A DNA stretch of 64,000 nucleotides from Atopsyche davidsoni (taxonomy: Eukaryota > Arthropoda > Insecta > Trichoptera > Hydrobiosidae): the NCBI GenBank assembly GCA_022113835.1, contig JAILWY010000007.1, positions 9,339,001-9,403,000 on the forward strand. Reading direction: 5' to 3'. The position numbers and the translations under genes were made by a program. Shown in pieces: positions 48,019 through 59,810 of the stretch. Under the pieces are notes generated by a model, which was not told the origin of the DNA, made no database searches, and worked only from the letters and a program-made list of their open reading frames with translations. Numbering within the stretch: position 1 is the stretch's first letter; each line of letters opens with the position of its first letter.

Positions 48019-49865
48019 GTGAGTTCCTATTCAAATTTTATTTTAGCCATTTTGTTCAGCTTTTCGTGAACTTTGAACTTATGCGGGAAATCATTCGGAG
48101 TATTGAGACTTCGCGGTCTTCGGTAAACCGAAGGCTCGGGGACCACTGCGAATGAAAAAGCGCTCGTTCGGACTCTCCGCCACCCCTTCGCCGTGTCCGC
48201 CGGGCCTCGATTATCCGAGTCCCGAAGACTAAGCGTAAATTAAAAATAAAATGAATCGACGTATTCTTGCTTATCGATGAATGATAATCGAGTGTTTGAG
48301 ACTGACTTTTCCTATCTATATATTTCCTATCTATCTATATATATATATATTCCACGGCGGCGCATTCGTGGCGCTTTGTTTTGAGAGCCACTATATTTGT
48401 AACAATCGGGCCGATGGAGGGCGACTGAGTCCTGCGAGCGGACGGGGCGAGTGCGGCGGCGTCGGGACGCGCGAAATAATAAAAAAAATCGAAATAAAAT
48501 TTAAAAAAAAACAGAGTAGCATTTCATCAAATTGATAGTTTAAAAACGTGAAGACTAAATCGATAAAATCTTCTAACCACCTTACCAATCGAGAGCCGGG
48601 GGCCGCGAGCGGAAAGTATGAATGCGAGCACGAGAAGTCGTCAACGGTAGAAATGAGCCATTGACATTGTCGGAGAGGTCATCCTCTCCGGGCTCGGTCT
48701 TGTCACCCGCTAGGAAATCGCAATACGGCCTGTATCGGGTGTGAGTTCTTCTTCCTTTGGAATTCTGAGGCAAGTTTTATTTTTATAGCATATTTATTCT
48801 CTCAGATACGAGCTCGCCCTGCTGCGGGGTAATTTAGAGATACAATTTCAGATAATCCAAAGAAGAGTACACAACCGCGTGAAGGAGGCGGAAGAAGTAG
48901 AATTCGATTGAACACGATTGAGGCGATGCTATTTTATCCGCATCCAGTTTGATTTACCCTTGATAACTTGTTTCCAAAAGACTTGACAATTAAAAAACTT
49001 TTTGCTATTTGTATACAAGCATGCCAGCCACCGAGGTGATTGACTACTCGTCAACGGGTTCGGAGAAACAAAAAATCCAGCAGTAGATATAAAATGACCA
49101 TGTCATATATATATATATATAGGATTTTACTTAGTTGCTAGAAGCGATGTTTATATTGAAATGGCCTTGGCACTTGTTGAGCCACTCGCCCCCTGAGAAC
49201 ATTGTGTTAAATATTCATCAATTGCGTCTCCGCTGACTAATTGGAGATTTTAACAACATTGAGTGTAAACGACACATTTTTAATTGCTCTATTAACACAC
49301 CACCGGCATCAGCCGGATAAATAATTACCTAGCCAGATCTCAACACCCGTCACACGTAGCCACACTCATTTTAAAAATTACACAGAATCGAAAGATAGGT
49401 ACCATTCATAAGTAATGAGATTGATCGATATTGTGTTTCATTCGATATCTTATTCATAGCGATGTTCACGCGATGGAGTGAAAACTTTTTCAACGCAATC
49501 CATGAATTGTGAAAAATCTTGCTCACTCGGGCTAGCACCCGATTATTTAATTATTTGTAGTTTCACTTGCCACCAAAGGCGTTTAAATATTCTAATCGAT
49601 GAATCGTTGAATGTTCAAATAATCGACAGGTAAAGGGAGCGATGGTGCTTTGAATAAAATATTCGACTGTTCGGATAATTGGACAATTTCGGTTGGCAAA
49701 AAATGAGGCCGGGAATAATAGAGTTCAAAATGGCAATCTTAAATCCGGACAACTTTACGATCGCTAACGGATCTTATATAATAAAAATTAACAGTTTGCA
49801 ATCTGATTATTTTTATGAACGGTTCGAAATAAGCCGATAAGTAAACGATCGTATCGTCTGCTGCA

Positions 49866-52800
49866 GGTTCCGCCATGGAGTTCAGGATGATCGGGGAGGA
49901 GGACCACGCGAGGGTGCTGGAGCACTTGCGAAGGTCGTTCTTCGTGGACGAGCCGCTGAACAAGGCCGTGCAGCTGTGCCCCGAGGGCGAAGGCCACGCG
50001 GAGCTGGAGCGCCAGTGCGCCGACACCATGCGCGACGGCCTCAGCATCCTGGCCGAGGAGCACCAGCAGGTGACCTGCCCCTGCCCCCGCCCCTGCCCCT
50101 GCTCCCGCTCCTGCCCCTGCCCCTGCCCCTGCCCCTGCCCCTGGCCCTGCCCCTGCCCCTGCCCCTGCCCCCGTCCCTGTCCCTGCCCCTGCCCCTGCCC
50201 CCACCCCCGCTCCTGTCTCTGCTCTCGAGCCTGCATTCGATTACGAATATGTGCCCATCATTATGAAAGCGGTCTAGGTTATACATTTCTTGCTTCGAGA
50301 TATAAACTGTTGTAAATTTGAATAAATTTAATAACATATCTATATTGTATAGGATTGTAATTTAATATATTATTAGTCTTGAATACTAAAAAAATACTAT
50401 GAATACAAAATTTTGGTTATACCTCGTACGTAAATTTGGTTTTTGAGTCGACTGAGTTTGAATCGACTGAGGCCATTTTCAAAATCCAAAAATGACACAT
50501 ATATGACTTAAATTACAACCTATGAGTTTTATTAGATTATTTTTATATGAATTACTAGCGGATACCCGGCGCGTTCTACTGCGCTAAATAAAGAAATAAA
50601 ATACTTTTTTTATTTGTTCGAAAAAAAAAAAAAGGAAATTTTGTTTATTTATTGACTTTTTATCTTAATGCTAGCGGACATATTGAGTTTTTTCGGTAGG
50701 TGTGTAAACATAAAATTTTTTTTTTGGCGTTCCAACTCTAAACGCAACATAACAGGAATTTTGCGAAAAACAGGAATTTTCTATGTTCAAACCAGCAATA
50801 CTTAGCGATTGGCCATGAGCCTTGTTGATAGTTATTACAACAGCACAATTTAGGTGGATCTAAGTTGCGAATGAGCATCTATGGTGAACCAACTTTTAAA
50901 GTTAAGATGTGTGGTGACATTCCAGATGGTTCCAAAGAGTTAAAAAACTCTATTGGATTGTTCATGCAATTTTTCGCAAAATTATTGTGGCTGTGCTGCT
51001 CGTTATTCGGCTTTTTTTCAGTAAAATAAACACGTTGTTCGTTTTCTAAATGAACAGCAAGATGTTGAAAAGTTGGGTATCATTCGTGAATACTGAAACC
51101 AGGAATTTCATATTTTTTCAATTTCATTCGTGAATACCAGACCAGGAATCAATGTCAATATCAACGTTTCTTACTTTAATGGTGGTGGTGAATCCTCCAT
51201 CTTCTGGCTTTCGTCGTCTGTATTTCGGACATCCATCCTCACCAGGAATTGTATCTCCGAATGTTTTCCAAATGCTTGGACAACGCTGTGTTGTCAGAAA
51301 CGTAGCTTGTAAGCGGTTCTGGCAGGTCAACCAGCGTTGACAACTTGGCTTTTCCGGCTTTTTCAACCGGGTGATTCCTTTTGAAATTTCAGTGCATGGC
51401 AGTACAAACAAAGAGAGCTCATCGGCCCAATTACAACATTCGGATGATTACTGTAGTCGCAGTCGTTGTCATAATTGAATGCTACCAACTGAAAATCGAT
51501 TCTTTGTATCGATTTAACCGCACGTATCTGATAACCTTTAAGCCTGTTTTCATGTTGTTGAGGAGTTTCAGCAGCTCTTGCTGTGGTAGCTCTGATTCGA
51601 ACTTGTTCTAGACGTGCTTCATGTTGTTCTGGTGTTTCTACAGCTCTTGACTGCCGCTCTTTCAACCTATTTGACTCTGTACGCACTTTTCGTTTTCCGG
51701 CAGTTTCGGCTGCTCTTTCGGCTCTTTTTCGTTTCGCATCAGCTGTATTTTTTCCAATTGCAGCTCTTTTCGGTGGCATTTTTTGATATATATATTTTTT
51801 TGATAACCAAAAATGATACCCGGCGTGTGCTACTACGCTAAATAAATAAATAAATATTTTTTAATTTTTATCTTAATGCTAGCGGATAAACAATGTATTG
51901 AGTTTTTTCGGTAGGTGTGTAAACAAAGATTTTTTCATTAACTACGTGGCGATAGTTTTTTAACAGCAAGTCTTGTTCCGTTGCACAATTTAGGTGGATC
52001 TAAGTTGCGAATGAGCATCTATGGTGAACCAACTTTTAAAGTTAAGATGTGTGGTGACATTCCAGATGGTTCCAAAGAGTTAAAAATCTCTATTGGATAG
52101 TTGACTCTATTTTGGAACTTCATTATGCAGCAATGTTTTCGCAAAATTATTGTAGATGTGCTCCTCGTTCTTCGACATTTTTTTTCAGTAAAATAAACAC
52201 GTTGACCGTTTTCTAAATGAACAGCAAGATTGGATTGAACAGTTGGATATCGTTCGTGAATACTGAAACCAAGAATTCGCCAGACAGCTTCATTACTGCG
52301 ACCCATCTGAAATTGAGTGATTTCATAGTTTCGATTTGAAAGCTCAAACACTGCCATATCACTGCCTTTGTTAACATATTTGCATATGTCCTTGCATATG
52401 AATTTCACGGAGTTGCAGTGTTCCACATTGATATATGATTGAAATGTTTTTTACAGTATTGGACTGTATGGAACAATCCATATGTTATCAATGTCAATAT
52501 CGACGTTTCTTAATTTAATGGTGGTGGTGTATCCTCCATCTTCTGGCTTTCGTAGACCAGTTTGAGTTTCATCGATCAAATCGCGTGGATATCTTTTCGT
52601 GCATTTGCCGTCTTTTATGCAAGGCGAATTCATATGCAACACTCCGCATGGGCCGTGATGTTCTTACAAACAACGTCAAAAAGTATCAGATCTTCACGTT
52701 GATGCGGGTGTTCAGCAGATATAAGATCGATGTCGATTTGAGTTGGAATAATTTTTTCAATAGACGAAACTTGTAATACGAATTTTTTCGTATAATAATT

Positions 52801-55800
52801 TTTTTCCCATATATAAACAGACAAACTCATTATGATAAAACACGTTGTGAATGACAGATAGTGATTTTGTTTTGAAAGTCCGTACGATCTGTCCGCGCGA
52901 TCTTCACAATGTTCTTTTTTCAATTTTTTGCGAGGAACGATGTTCACTTTACAGATGTTGAAAATTTTTGTATGGAAAATATCAAAAATCGACCTAATTC
53001 TGTTCCGTAAGTTCGGCAGCCTGTAACGACAAGTTCATTCTAATATTTACAAACATCAATATCAGTATTTCTCGATTGGTAGCCATGCAGGCAGCCAGCT
53101 TCAAGACATTTTCGCGTATATGCAATACGCGAAAATGGCAGTTCCTTTTATGAATTGGAAACTTTTGTATGGGATTTTTCTTAATTGAATAAACCAAATT
53201 TGATAATCAATTTTTATAATTTTACTGGTCTCGATTACTTTCGGTATTTTTGGCTTTCAAATAAACACGGTGTGGGGGTCGTCGGTCGTACGGTTTCAAA
53301 GCCTATAGCGGACTAACAAACATTTTTAGTGTTTTATATATATAGATTATCATATTTATAATGTGAGGCTTTTACCATTACGAGTTTGAGATTTTAAAAA
53401 TGTTCCTGTAAAACTGAAGGGATGCAGGGTAGTAATCGCATTATATATTTATGTTCTTGTTACGTTTCTGACTTATTGGTGGTGTATAAAAGAAGTTGGA
53501 TAATATTTCCATATATATTTGGTATTTTTCTTTCGAGTGAAAAATTAATAACTGTTTTACAGAGAATAGATTTTTTCATCCATACCCATAGTAATGTTCA
53601 GGGTTGTATAAGTAATTCGCTTCTATGATTTTTATTTCTATAATATCTACCCAAAATCACGGATAATCGATAGAAAGGAACGATCAGATAACAAAAAAGG
53701 GAGATATATTTTTTTGAAGACAGAAATTTTCATCCACGTCAGTGAAAGTTTAATGTTATAAATAAATAGACCTAAACAGGCATCTCTGATTAAAAGTCTA
53801 CTGAAAAAAAATACAAAATATACCGGAAAATGGTTTTCTGAAAACTATATTTTATTTTCGACTAATATTATAAAACCCACAGCCGGTCGGAAGAGCCGAG
53901 GCGTCCGCGTGCTGCAGGCTTTAGCTATAGTCGGCGAGAGGTATTTCAATGTGACCCTTGAAAATGCTCGTCTCCTAAGGATGTCAAGTCTAAAAGAAAA
54001 GTCCCGGAATTCCCTGATCTCGATCGTTTACGAACGGAGCGCGTTCTCTGGGGGAAGGGGCGTTCAGGCGTTCAGGTATTCAGGCTTTCAGGCGCTTGAT
54101 CTTGTGTTGTATATTTCCATTGTGCCTCAATCCTCGGTTCATTTTATATCAATAGTTGTTTTAAGATTTCGCCAAATCACCGAAAAAAAACATCACGATG
54201 AAAATGACAATCTAATTTGTTGGCGAAACGGATTGCTTGAAATGAGCTTTTATTATCATTTAGATTTCAAAAAAAATATTGAATATTTTTTATTAATTTA
54301 TTTACACTATTTTTTCATGATGCAATTCCCATTTAGTCTTAGGAATAAATATAGAATTTGTTTATCGATCATAGAGAAGAATTCAATGAATTTTAATAAT
54401 AATAAAACAATATCGTGAGCGTGGGCGTGGGGAAATAATAATTGATAATTTTCCACAAATATTAAGATTATCGATTTGCACACGAAACGACGAGAAAAAT
54501 AATCGATTTATTTGTATTTTTGTAATCAAAACATTGGATACGTTGAATCATCCTTAGTTTATATTTTTTACCGAAAATGGTATACCTCTTCAAAGTTAAC
54601 TTTCGGTCTGACCGCTACTATCGAACATTTCGCAAAATCGACTCACTTTCGCGTCGAAACGAAAAGGGCGGCTCGACAAGGCGCGGCGCAGAAATGACGC
54701 TTCGGAACGATCGTTTGTCTGGAGTTACTTAGATGAATAAGTAAGATCGAAATCTTATTATTCCTAATTAAATACGAACTTTTTTCAATGGGAAATAATA
54801 GCATCCGACTTTTTATTCGATCATTCGAAAAGACCAGGAATAAGAATGATATCTCTGGTGTCTTGATTGTTCTTTAGTTTGTAATTATTTGCATCGCATA
54901 TCGCATTTGTCACTTTATTTGATTATGTCGAAAGTTGATTTTTTTACAGAGTATTGAGAAAACTATAAATTATATTTATCTATTTTTTATTATTTAATTA
55001 ACGTCCATTTTCAGGGTAAAATAAAATCTTGAAGATGTTGAAAAATTGGATAAAATGACGACTTTCAAAACCAAAGTTTGTTAAAAAAAAATTTTTTTTT
55101 AATTTTCAAACTAATCCTTATAGAAGGGTTTATACTTAATCTTTTGATTCCAATTGAAAAAAAGAGTCATAAATGTTTAGGATTCTTGGAACAGGAACAT
55201 CGCGAAACTCCAATCCCGAAACTTCAATCGGAAAAACACATATTTATCATATTAAAAGTAAATAATAAGAAATTTAAAAAAAATTGTAGTGGAAGAAAGG
55301 ATTTATCTAACTTTTTGCATTTAAATTTTCTTGATTGGTGCAGTCGATTTTTCGCAATAGGTACAAGCAAATGTTCAAAAAACTCGAATATGCGACTTTG
55401 CCCCTTAATTGTTTTTGTATGCTTGGTCAGTGATCAATACTCGTGCGTGGTAAAATAAAGTGGTCATTAAAAAGTTAATGTGTTTGTTAGCGACCAGATC
55501 AGAAGTTAAATTCTATTGAACACATTGTATTGTGCATGGGGCGGGCGTTTTTCGCGACATTTCGCGCGAACATATTTATATGCGACCCGCGCTCTAGTAC
55601 TAGTCGACCAAAGACGACTTAACATGCGACCCGCAAACAATGTGTCAATAAATAATATACCGAAAAAAAATTGGTATGATTATAACTATTATGTCAAAGG
55701 GGGCGTTTTGAATTTTTTTTCTTGTCAAGGGGGCGGTGGTCAATAAAAGGTTGAGAGCCTCTGGTCTAGCACATAGGTTCCCAACCTTTTATTGACCACC

Positions 55801-57116
55801 GCCCCCTTGACAAGAAAAAAAAATTCCAACGCCCCCCTTGACTTGAAATGTTGTTCGAGTTTTTTTAATCATTTTCTCGTTTTTTTTGTGAAAAATCTAC
55901 AGCACAAATCAAAAAAATTTAAATGCAAAAAGTTCATTAATTTTCCCTTGGACCCGCCACCGCCCCCTTGGAAAGCTCCAGCGCCCACTGGGAGGCGGTA
56001 CCGCCCCCGTTGGGAACCTATGGTCTAGCAAAGAGGTGTCAGACTCAATTTTGCAGAGGGCCATATATTAAATTTAGTATGTGTAGGCGGGCCAGATTCA
56101 AATAAAATAAGTCTAAAAGCTCTAAAAAACATGATTATTCTTTCTGTGACACATTGCGATCGCGGGCCGTATCTTTGACATGACTGGTCTAGCACGAATC
56201 GCCTTGCCAAATATGTCTAAATAGATATAGATTGATTATCTATAAAACTGGGGCTCGTGCCGGCCAGGGCCTCGGCGAGTAGCGCAAGGAACTGGGGCTC
56301 ATGCCGGCCAGGGCCTCGGGGAGTAGCTCGAGGAACTGCGGCACATGCCGGCCAGGGCCTCGGGGAGTAGCTCAAGGAACTGGGGCTCGTGCCGGCCAGG
56401 GCCTCGGGGAGTAGCGCGAGGAACTGACGCTCGTTCCGCCAGGTCCTCGGCGTGGCCTTGAACGGCGTGCTGCGCCCGGGGGACGCGGCCCGGGCGCTGC
56501 GGAAGCTGCGCACCCTTGACGACCCCGAGTACCGCAAGATCTTCACTCTGCTCTACACCGTTTCTGAAGACCTCGATCTGTTCCGGCGCTACGGCGTGGA
56601 CCGCATCCTCGAGTGCCGCATCGTCTCGGTGGACGGGCGCGCGCGGGGCAAGGGGCTGGCCGGGGAGCTCGTGCGTCGCGCGATACAGATCGCCAGAGAC
56701 CGCGACTACAAGGTAATTTATTATTTATCCGCGGGTTGTCTTGACATTTTAATTTACTCAAAAATGACCGTTTCTGATATTAAAACTTACTCGTCAATTA
56801 TTCGTAATTGAAGCGTCATCCCACGGGTATGACGTTATTGCCGAACAGAACTTTGCGCGCGACATCCGTGGGATGATATTTTTAAAACATTAGTTATTGG
56901 ATTGACTTTGTTTTTTATCCTTTGTTGTTCCAGCTCTTCAAAGGCGATGCTACGGGGGTCTATTCGCAAAATATTTGTGAAAAATACGGAATGGAAACTC
57001 TCAAAGAATTAAACTACAAAGACTACAAGGATCCCGAAACCGGGTTTCCGGTGTTCGACGTTCCCGCTCCTCACGAGACACTCAAGATTATGGTTTTGAG
57101 ACTCGCTGAAAATTAG
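49866..57116 (+). CDS. Arylalkylamine (dopamine-type) N-acetyltransferase, 3 coding exons
   Basis: GNAT-fold enzyme that acetylates dopamine, serotonin, octopamine or related amines with acetyl-CoA, acting in amine inactivation and cuticle sclerotisation. CDS: 49875-50069, 56443-56712, 56934-57116 (first exon starts at 49866 after CTGCAG); phase 0 throughout, 215 residues. It begins MEFRMIGEEDHARVLEHL. FFVDEPLN carries the catalytic Glu position (E26) known from Drosophila Dat. VLGVALNGVLRPGD is the conserved strand before the CoA site. RARGKG (131-136, RxxGxG) in VDGRARGKGLAGELVRRAI binds the CoA pyrophosphate. The C-terminus has YSQNICEKYGMETLKELNY and APHETLKIMVLRL. Insects carry several paralogues, so the substrate cannot be named. 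Intron 1 (6.4 kb) is packed with transposons and has minisatellites at both splice sites. PolyA signal at 57393-57398. Confidence 0.92.
50070..50218 (+). repeat. CCCCTG minisatellite at the N-acetyltransferase donor
   Basis: About 25 copies of the hexamer CCCCTG with variants start within a few bases of the exon-1 donor at 50070. The purine/pyrimidine asymmetry is complete enough to give long artificial open frames on both strands. Confidence 0.9.
50219..50554. other. Intron 1 sequence between minisatellite and Helitron
   Basis: AT-rich intronic sequence of the N-acetyltransferase gene; nothing recognised. Confidence 0.55.
50555..51805 (-). mobile_element. Helitron copy 2 (decayed, 3' terminus intact)
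   Basis: On the minus strand the copy starts near 51805 (TCAAAAAAATATATATATC) and ends with GCGCCGGGTATCCGCTAG at 50555, where CTAG is followed by host T as in the Helitron CTRR-T rule. It carries the start of a Helitron-type protein (51363-51779, MPPKRAAIGK then RQSRAVETPEQHEARLEQ). A further fragment at 51124-51411 has CPKYRRRKPEDGGFTTTIK. The Rep and helicase domains are missing. Confidence 0.75.
51363..51779 (-). pseudogene. Helitron helicase-like protein, N-terminal fragment
   Basis: 138 codons: MPPKR start, a basic region rich in KRKRAER, two RA-x-ETP-x-QHE repeats (positions about 46-77), then SLCLYCHALKFQKESPG. These are typical of the N-terminal region of arthropod Helitron proteins. 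The frame is lost at the end and continues in a different frame in 51124-51411. Confidence 0.75.
51812..53346 (-). mobile_element. Helitron copy 1 (decayed, 5' terminus intact)
   Basis: The 5' terminus is TCTATATATATAAAACACTA reading leftward from 53346, preceded by host A as in A-TC insertions. Coding fragments at 52451-52642 (CIKDGKCTKRYPRDL) and 52019-52426 (CNSVKFICKDICKYVNKG, GRSNEAVWRILGFSIHERYP) belong to the Helitron helicase-like N-terminal domain. The 3' side ends near 51812 with CGCCGGGTATC, but the final CTAG is lost where copy 2 begins. Confidence 0.75.
52019..52642 (-). pseudogene. Helitron_like_N domain fragments
   Basis: Two frames, 52451-52642 and 52019-52426, in the order expected on the minus strand. 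Motifs: HMNSPCIKDGKCTKRYPRDL, RKPEDGGYTTTIKLRN, CKYVNKGSDMAVFEL, ISEA-like NEAVWRILGF, and HLENGQRVYF. Frame breaks and the missing downstream Rep/helicase region show that it is not functional. Confidence 0.75.
53347..55691. other. Intron 1 sequence between Helitrons and hAT cluster
   Basis: Nothing coding recognised; the 169-codon frame at 53909-54418 has no family resemblance. A short TTCAGGCG-like octamer repeat (about four units) lies near 54064-54094. Confidence 0.5.
55692..55763 (-). mobile_element. hAT-type terminus (fragment)
   Basis: AAGGGGGCGTTTTGAA...TTGTCAAGGGGGCGGTGGTCAATAAAAGGTTGAGAGCCTCTG is an inverted relative of the left end of the neighbouring element. It ends exactly at the shared octamer GTCTAGCA (55764-55771). 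Confidence 0.6.
55772..56022 (+). mobile_element. hAT-type MITE with perfect 8-bp target duplication
   Basis: Inverted ends CATAGGTTCCCAAC and GTTGGGAACCTATG, 251 bp, flanked by GTCTAGCA at 55764-55771 and 56023-56030. The interior has ACCGCCCCCTTGACAAG and GGCGGTACCGCCCCCG. Same family as 21429-21668 and 26948-27050. Non-autonomous. Confidence 0.88.
56031..56186 (+). mobile_element. Second hAT-type element sharing the same target octamer
   Basis: The segment AAGAGGTGTCAGACTCAATT followed by TTGCAGAGGGCC, ending GCGGGCCGTATC...TGACATGACTG, resembles widely distributed hAT termini of the GGTGTCAAACTCA type. It is bounded by GTCTAGCA at 56023-56030 and 56187-56194. Confidence 0.6.
56250..56442 (+). 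repeat. 44-bp minisatellite ending at the exon-2 acceptor
   Basis: Four 44-bp units (56250, 56294, 56338, 56382) with few differences are followed by a fifth, divergent unit at 56426 that is the real splice acceptor and exon start. Each unit contains GCCGGCCAGGGCCTCGG, parallel to the genuine CCGCCAG/GTCCTCGG junction. Confidence 0.85.
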
Positions 57117-58590
57117 TAATGTATTTGGCAATAGACCGGACTTCGTTGGGATATTATCACAAAATGAATAGAGAAGGTGCCAGTAAATCGAATATTCGAG
57201 AGTATTATTATATTAAATGAGTAGGAACATTATTCATTATTATTATGTGTATTTTTATTTGTATTATTATACATTGTTTTTGATTTTCAACTAAATATGA
57301 AAAAGTGGGGAATAGAATGAGATAATCTGTAAATTTAAAATGGGGTATATAGTACATAACGATGAAACTCGCTAATCTTATAAAATATTTTAAATAAATT
57401 CACAAAAGTTCGTTCGTCTAAACGAGAAAAATATATCCTGTGGTGACAATCAACTCTTTCGGTTGATGCACTCTAAAGTATTGGCATGTTTTGAGATGGA
57501 CATGACAAGTATATTTTAGGCACTTATTATTGATAAAAATGTCATATTTTAAAAAGTACTTTTTGAGAATTACAATATGGGTAACAGAAACCTCTATGGT
57601 TGGATAGAAAGATCTGAGTATCTACAGCTTCACTGGATCCTATACCCTGAATATAAATATTTAAAACAAGAGGATGAAGGAGAGATGGGAAAATGAGACA
57701 GTTTGTTACTGTTGGTAGCAGGGTTAAGTAATTTATTTTTGTTTGGCCATTTCTCCCCAGTTGTTGGTTTTCCCATCTGTCATCTATACAGCATAGTAAT
57801 ATTTATAATGTCAAAATATGTATGTACAATAGTCGGAATCATTTTCAACGTTTACTAAAAGCAACTCATGGAAATGAATCAAATTTATTGTCTTAAGTGT
57901 TTATAATGAAAATTTATGCATTGTTTTGTTTAAATATGAAGCATATTGAAAATGAGGCTATCATCAAAGAGACTTCATCTCAAAGGTGCTCGACAATGAT
58001 TCCAAACGTCCATTATTCTCATTGGGACAACTTCCTGTTTTGATGAGAATTTTGATAAATAAATATATGAATATTCTTTAAATATTTAATTACTTGAGTA
58101 AAATTACTTTTGATTTTTTAAAGTAATATATTATGGAAGGCCTAGGTAAATTTTATGAAAAATATTAAATTTAATAACTTAACGTTAACATATTATTACT
58201 ACTGTTTACAAACTATTTAGGCCTAAAAAAAGCTTAGGTGAGCTTCTGCTGCATTGTGTTGTACTATTTTTATTTATTGTTAGTCTTCTAGAGACGCCAG
58301 AACAAAGTGTCATCGAGCTCACCTGCTCAAACTAAAGTAGTATAGTATAGAATTGACAGTTATATAGTTGCTTACAGTTGTATTATTGATGTTAGCTTTA
58401 ACGGTCATAGACTTAGCGTATCAATGTTATCAGAGTACTAAGACCAAAATCAACGAAGGGATTATTTTAATTACACTATAGTAATTTTTGGGTGTTGTCC
58501 AAAATTTATAATGTTCAACATTAAAATGATATTTATACATGAAAAAAAAATTCAGCTCAGTTTTTAGTGACATTGACACTTTTTATTTTT

Positions 58591-58748
58591 TAGTGACCGG
58601 TTTCACCGACCCGTTTCATTTGGAAATGCTTATGAAACAGGTTGGAAAAACCGGTTACCAGTAAATAAAAAAAATGTGCAAAAGTCATAAAAGTATTTTT
58701 ATTTAAAATATAAAAAATAGTATTCCGCTTAGTATTTTCTCTCAAAAA
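58591..58748 (-). repeat. Fold-back interspersed repeat, copy 7
   Basis: AGTGACCGGTTTCACCGACC and, inverted, GGTTGGAAAAACCGGTTACC about 40 bp apart, then AAAAGTATTTTTATTTAAAA and a decayed TTTTCTCTCAAAAATA end. Confidence 0.65.
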
Positions 58749-59141
58749 TAGGAAAATACTCATTTATATCACTCAGGACCTGCTTCAAATGCCAGATAAG
58801 ACTATTTGATGACTATTTGGAGACCTAATAAATAAAAAAATTAATTTAATTTAATCCTAATGGATTTTATTTCAAGAGAACTAAGATATTTTAATGTATG
58901 ATTATTCATTATCACTCACATTTTAGTGACAAAATATGAGTGTACAGGGAAGTTGATTTAGTGCTCTTCTAAATACTTACTATATATTTAATGTTTAGGC
59001 AAAAAAAATATATGATAGCATGATGATAATAATAATTTCATATAAATAACCTAAGTTCACACTTGTTATTGTTAAAACTCAACTGGGAAGAATAATCGTT
59101 AACAGAGTACATTTTATTATATTCAAGGTTGACATAGAAAC

Positions 59142-59208
<67 letters not shown>
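59142..59208. repeat. (CA)n(TA)n compound microsatellite
   Basis: About 16 CA units followed by about 17 TA units, directly abutting the mariner remnant. Confidence 0.95.
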
Positions 59209-59210
<2 letters not shown>

Positions 59211-59810
59211 AGGTGTACCCGAAAGTTCATTTGTTTTTCGTGTAGAATACTTTTTTTAAATGATTTTATTTTATTTTACATTTCCTCGTTATCTATGATT
59301 TTTTGCCACCAAGTAGAAAGCGAAATACCCCTGTTTATAGAAGTCTTTGTCCCTTGTGGAAAAAAACTCTTCAAAGTGTCTTCTCAGGAAATGTAGAGCA
59401 TTTTCTGACTAAAAATGGTGGTAGTCTGAGGGTGCGATGTCTGGTAAGTAAGGAGAATGTGGTAAAACTTTCCAACTAAGCTCCAAATTTTTTTCCCGTG
59501 TCTTTCTTGCAGCATGGGGTTATGCATTATCACGCTGGAGGATGACTCCACCTTTAGTTGCTGTACTAGGCCGCATTCTCACTATGTTTTCATTCAAGCG
59601 ATTAAGTTGCTCATAATAAACATAAAAATATGTTTTTTTTTATATTTAATTTTTTGAACCATAGTTGGCTGGCACGTGCGAACACTCACTTTATCTCCAT
59701 AAACATTGCAAAGGCTTTATGAAGCAACAGTTGCCGAGTTTTTTATATGAAACTCATACATCAAACGCAAAAAAAATTTGGATGGAAATTCTTCTGAATT
59801 GTACACCTAA
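59209..59810 (-). pseudogene. Dead mariner transposon with transposase remnants
   Basis: Inverted ends TTAGGTGTACCC (left) and GTACACCTAA (right) with TA-rich flanks. The minus strand encodes, with frame breaks and stops, VILQRDNA and then HSPYLPDIAPSDYHHF. These match the second and third catalytic acids of mariner (DD34D) transposases, and the 3' part has RRHFEEFF and FYKQGY. Too damaged to be active. Confidence 0.85.

Larger units (their letters stand above)
44029..49865. other. Intergenic with hairpin, Tigger remnant and a CpG-rich block
   Basis: After the zinc-finger 3' UTR the stretch holds a long hairpin (44900-45058), a Tigger remnant (45066-45722), a C-rich block (46030-46130) and a CpG-rich block (46880-48018). 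I find no conserved protein in the open frames of the CpG-rich block, which exist because of GC content. The last part of the block may hold the promoter and leader of the downstream N-acetyltransferase gene. The region 48019-49865 shows nothing further. Confidence 0.5.

Noticed and set aside
46858..48155. Long Arg/Pro/Ala-rich frames
   Set aside because: They overlap on both strands in the CpG-rich block; no conserved protein motif seen.
49739..50337. Gln/Gly- and Pro/Cys-rich frames
   Set aside because: Products of the CCCCTG minisatellite read in different frames.
53909..54418. 169-codon frame in N-acetyltransferase intron 1
   Set aside because: No family resemblance; AT-rich composition in its second half.
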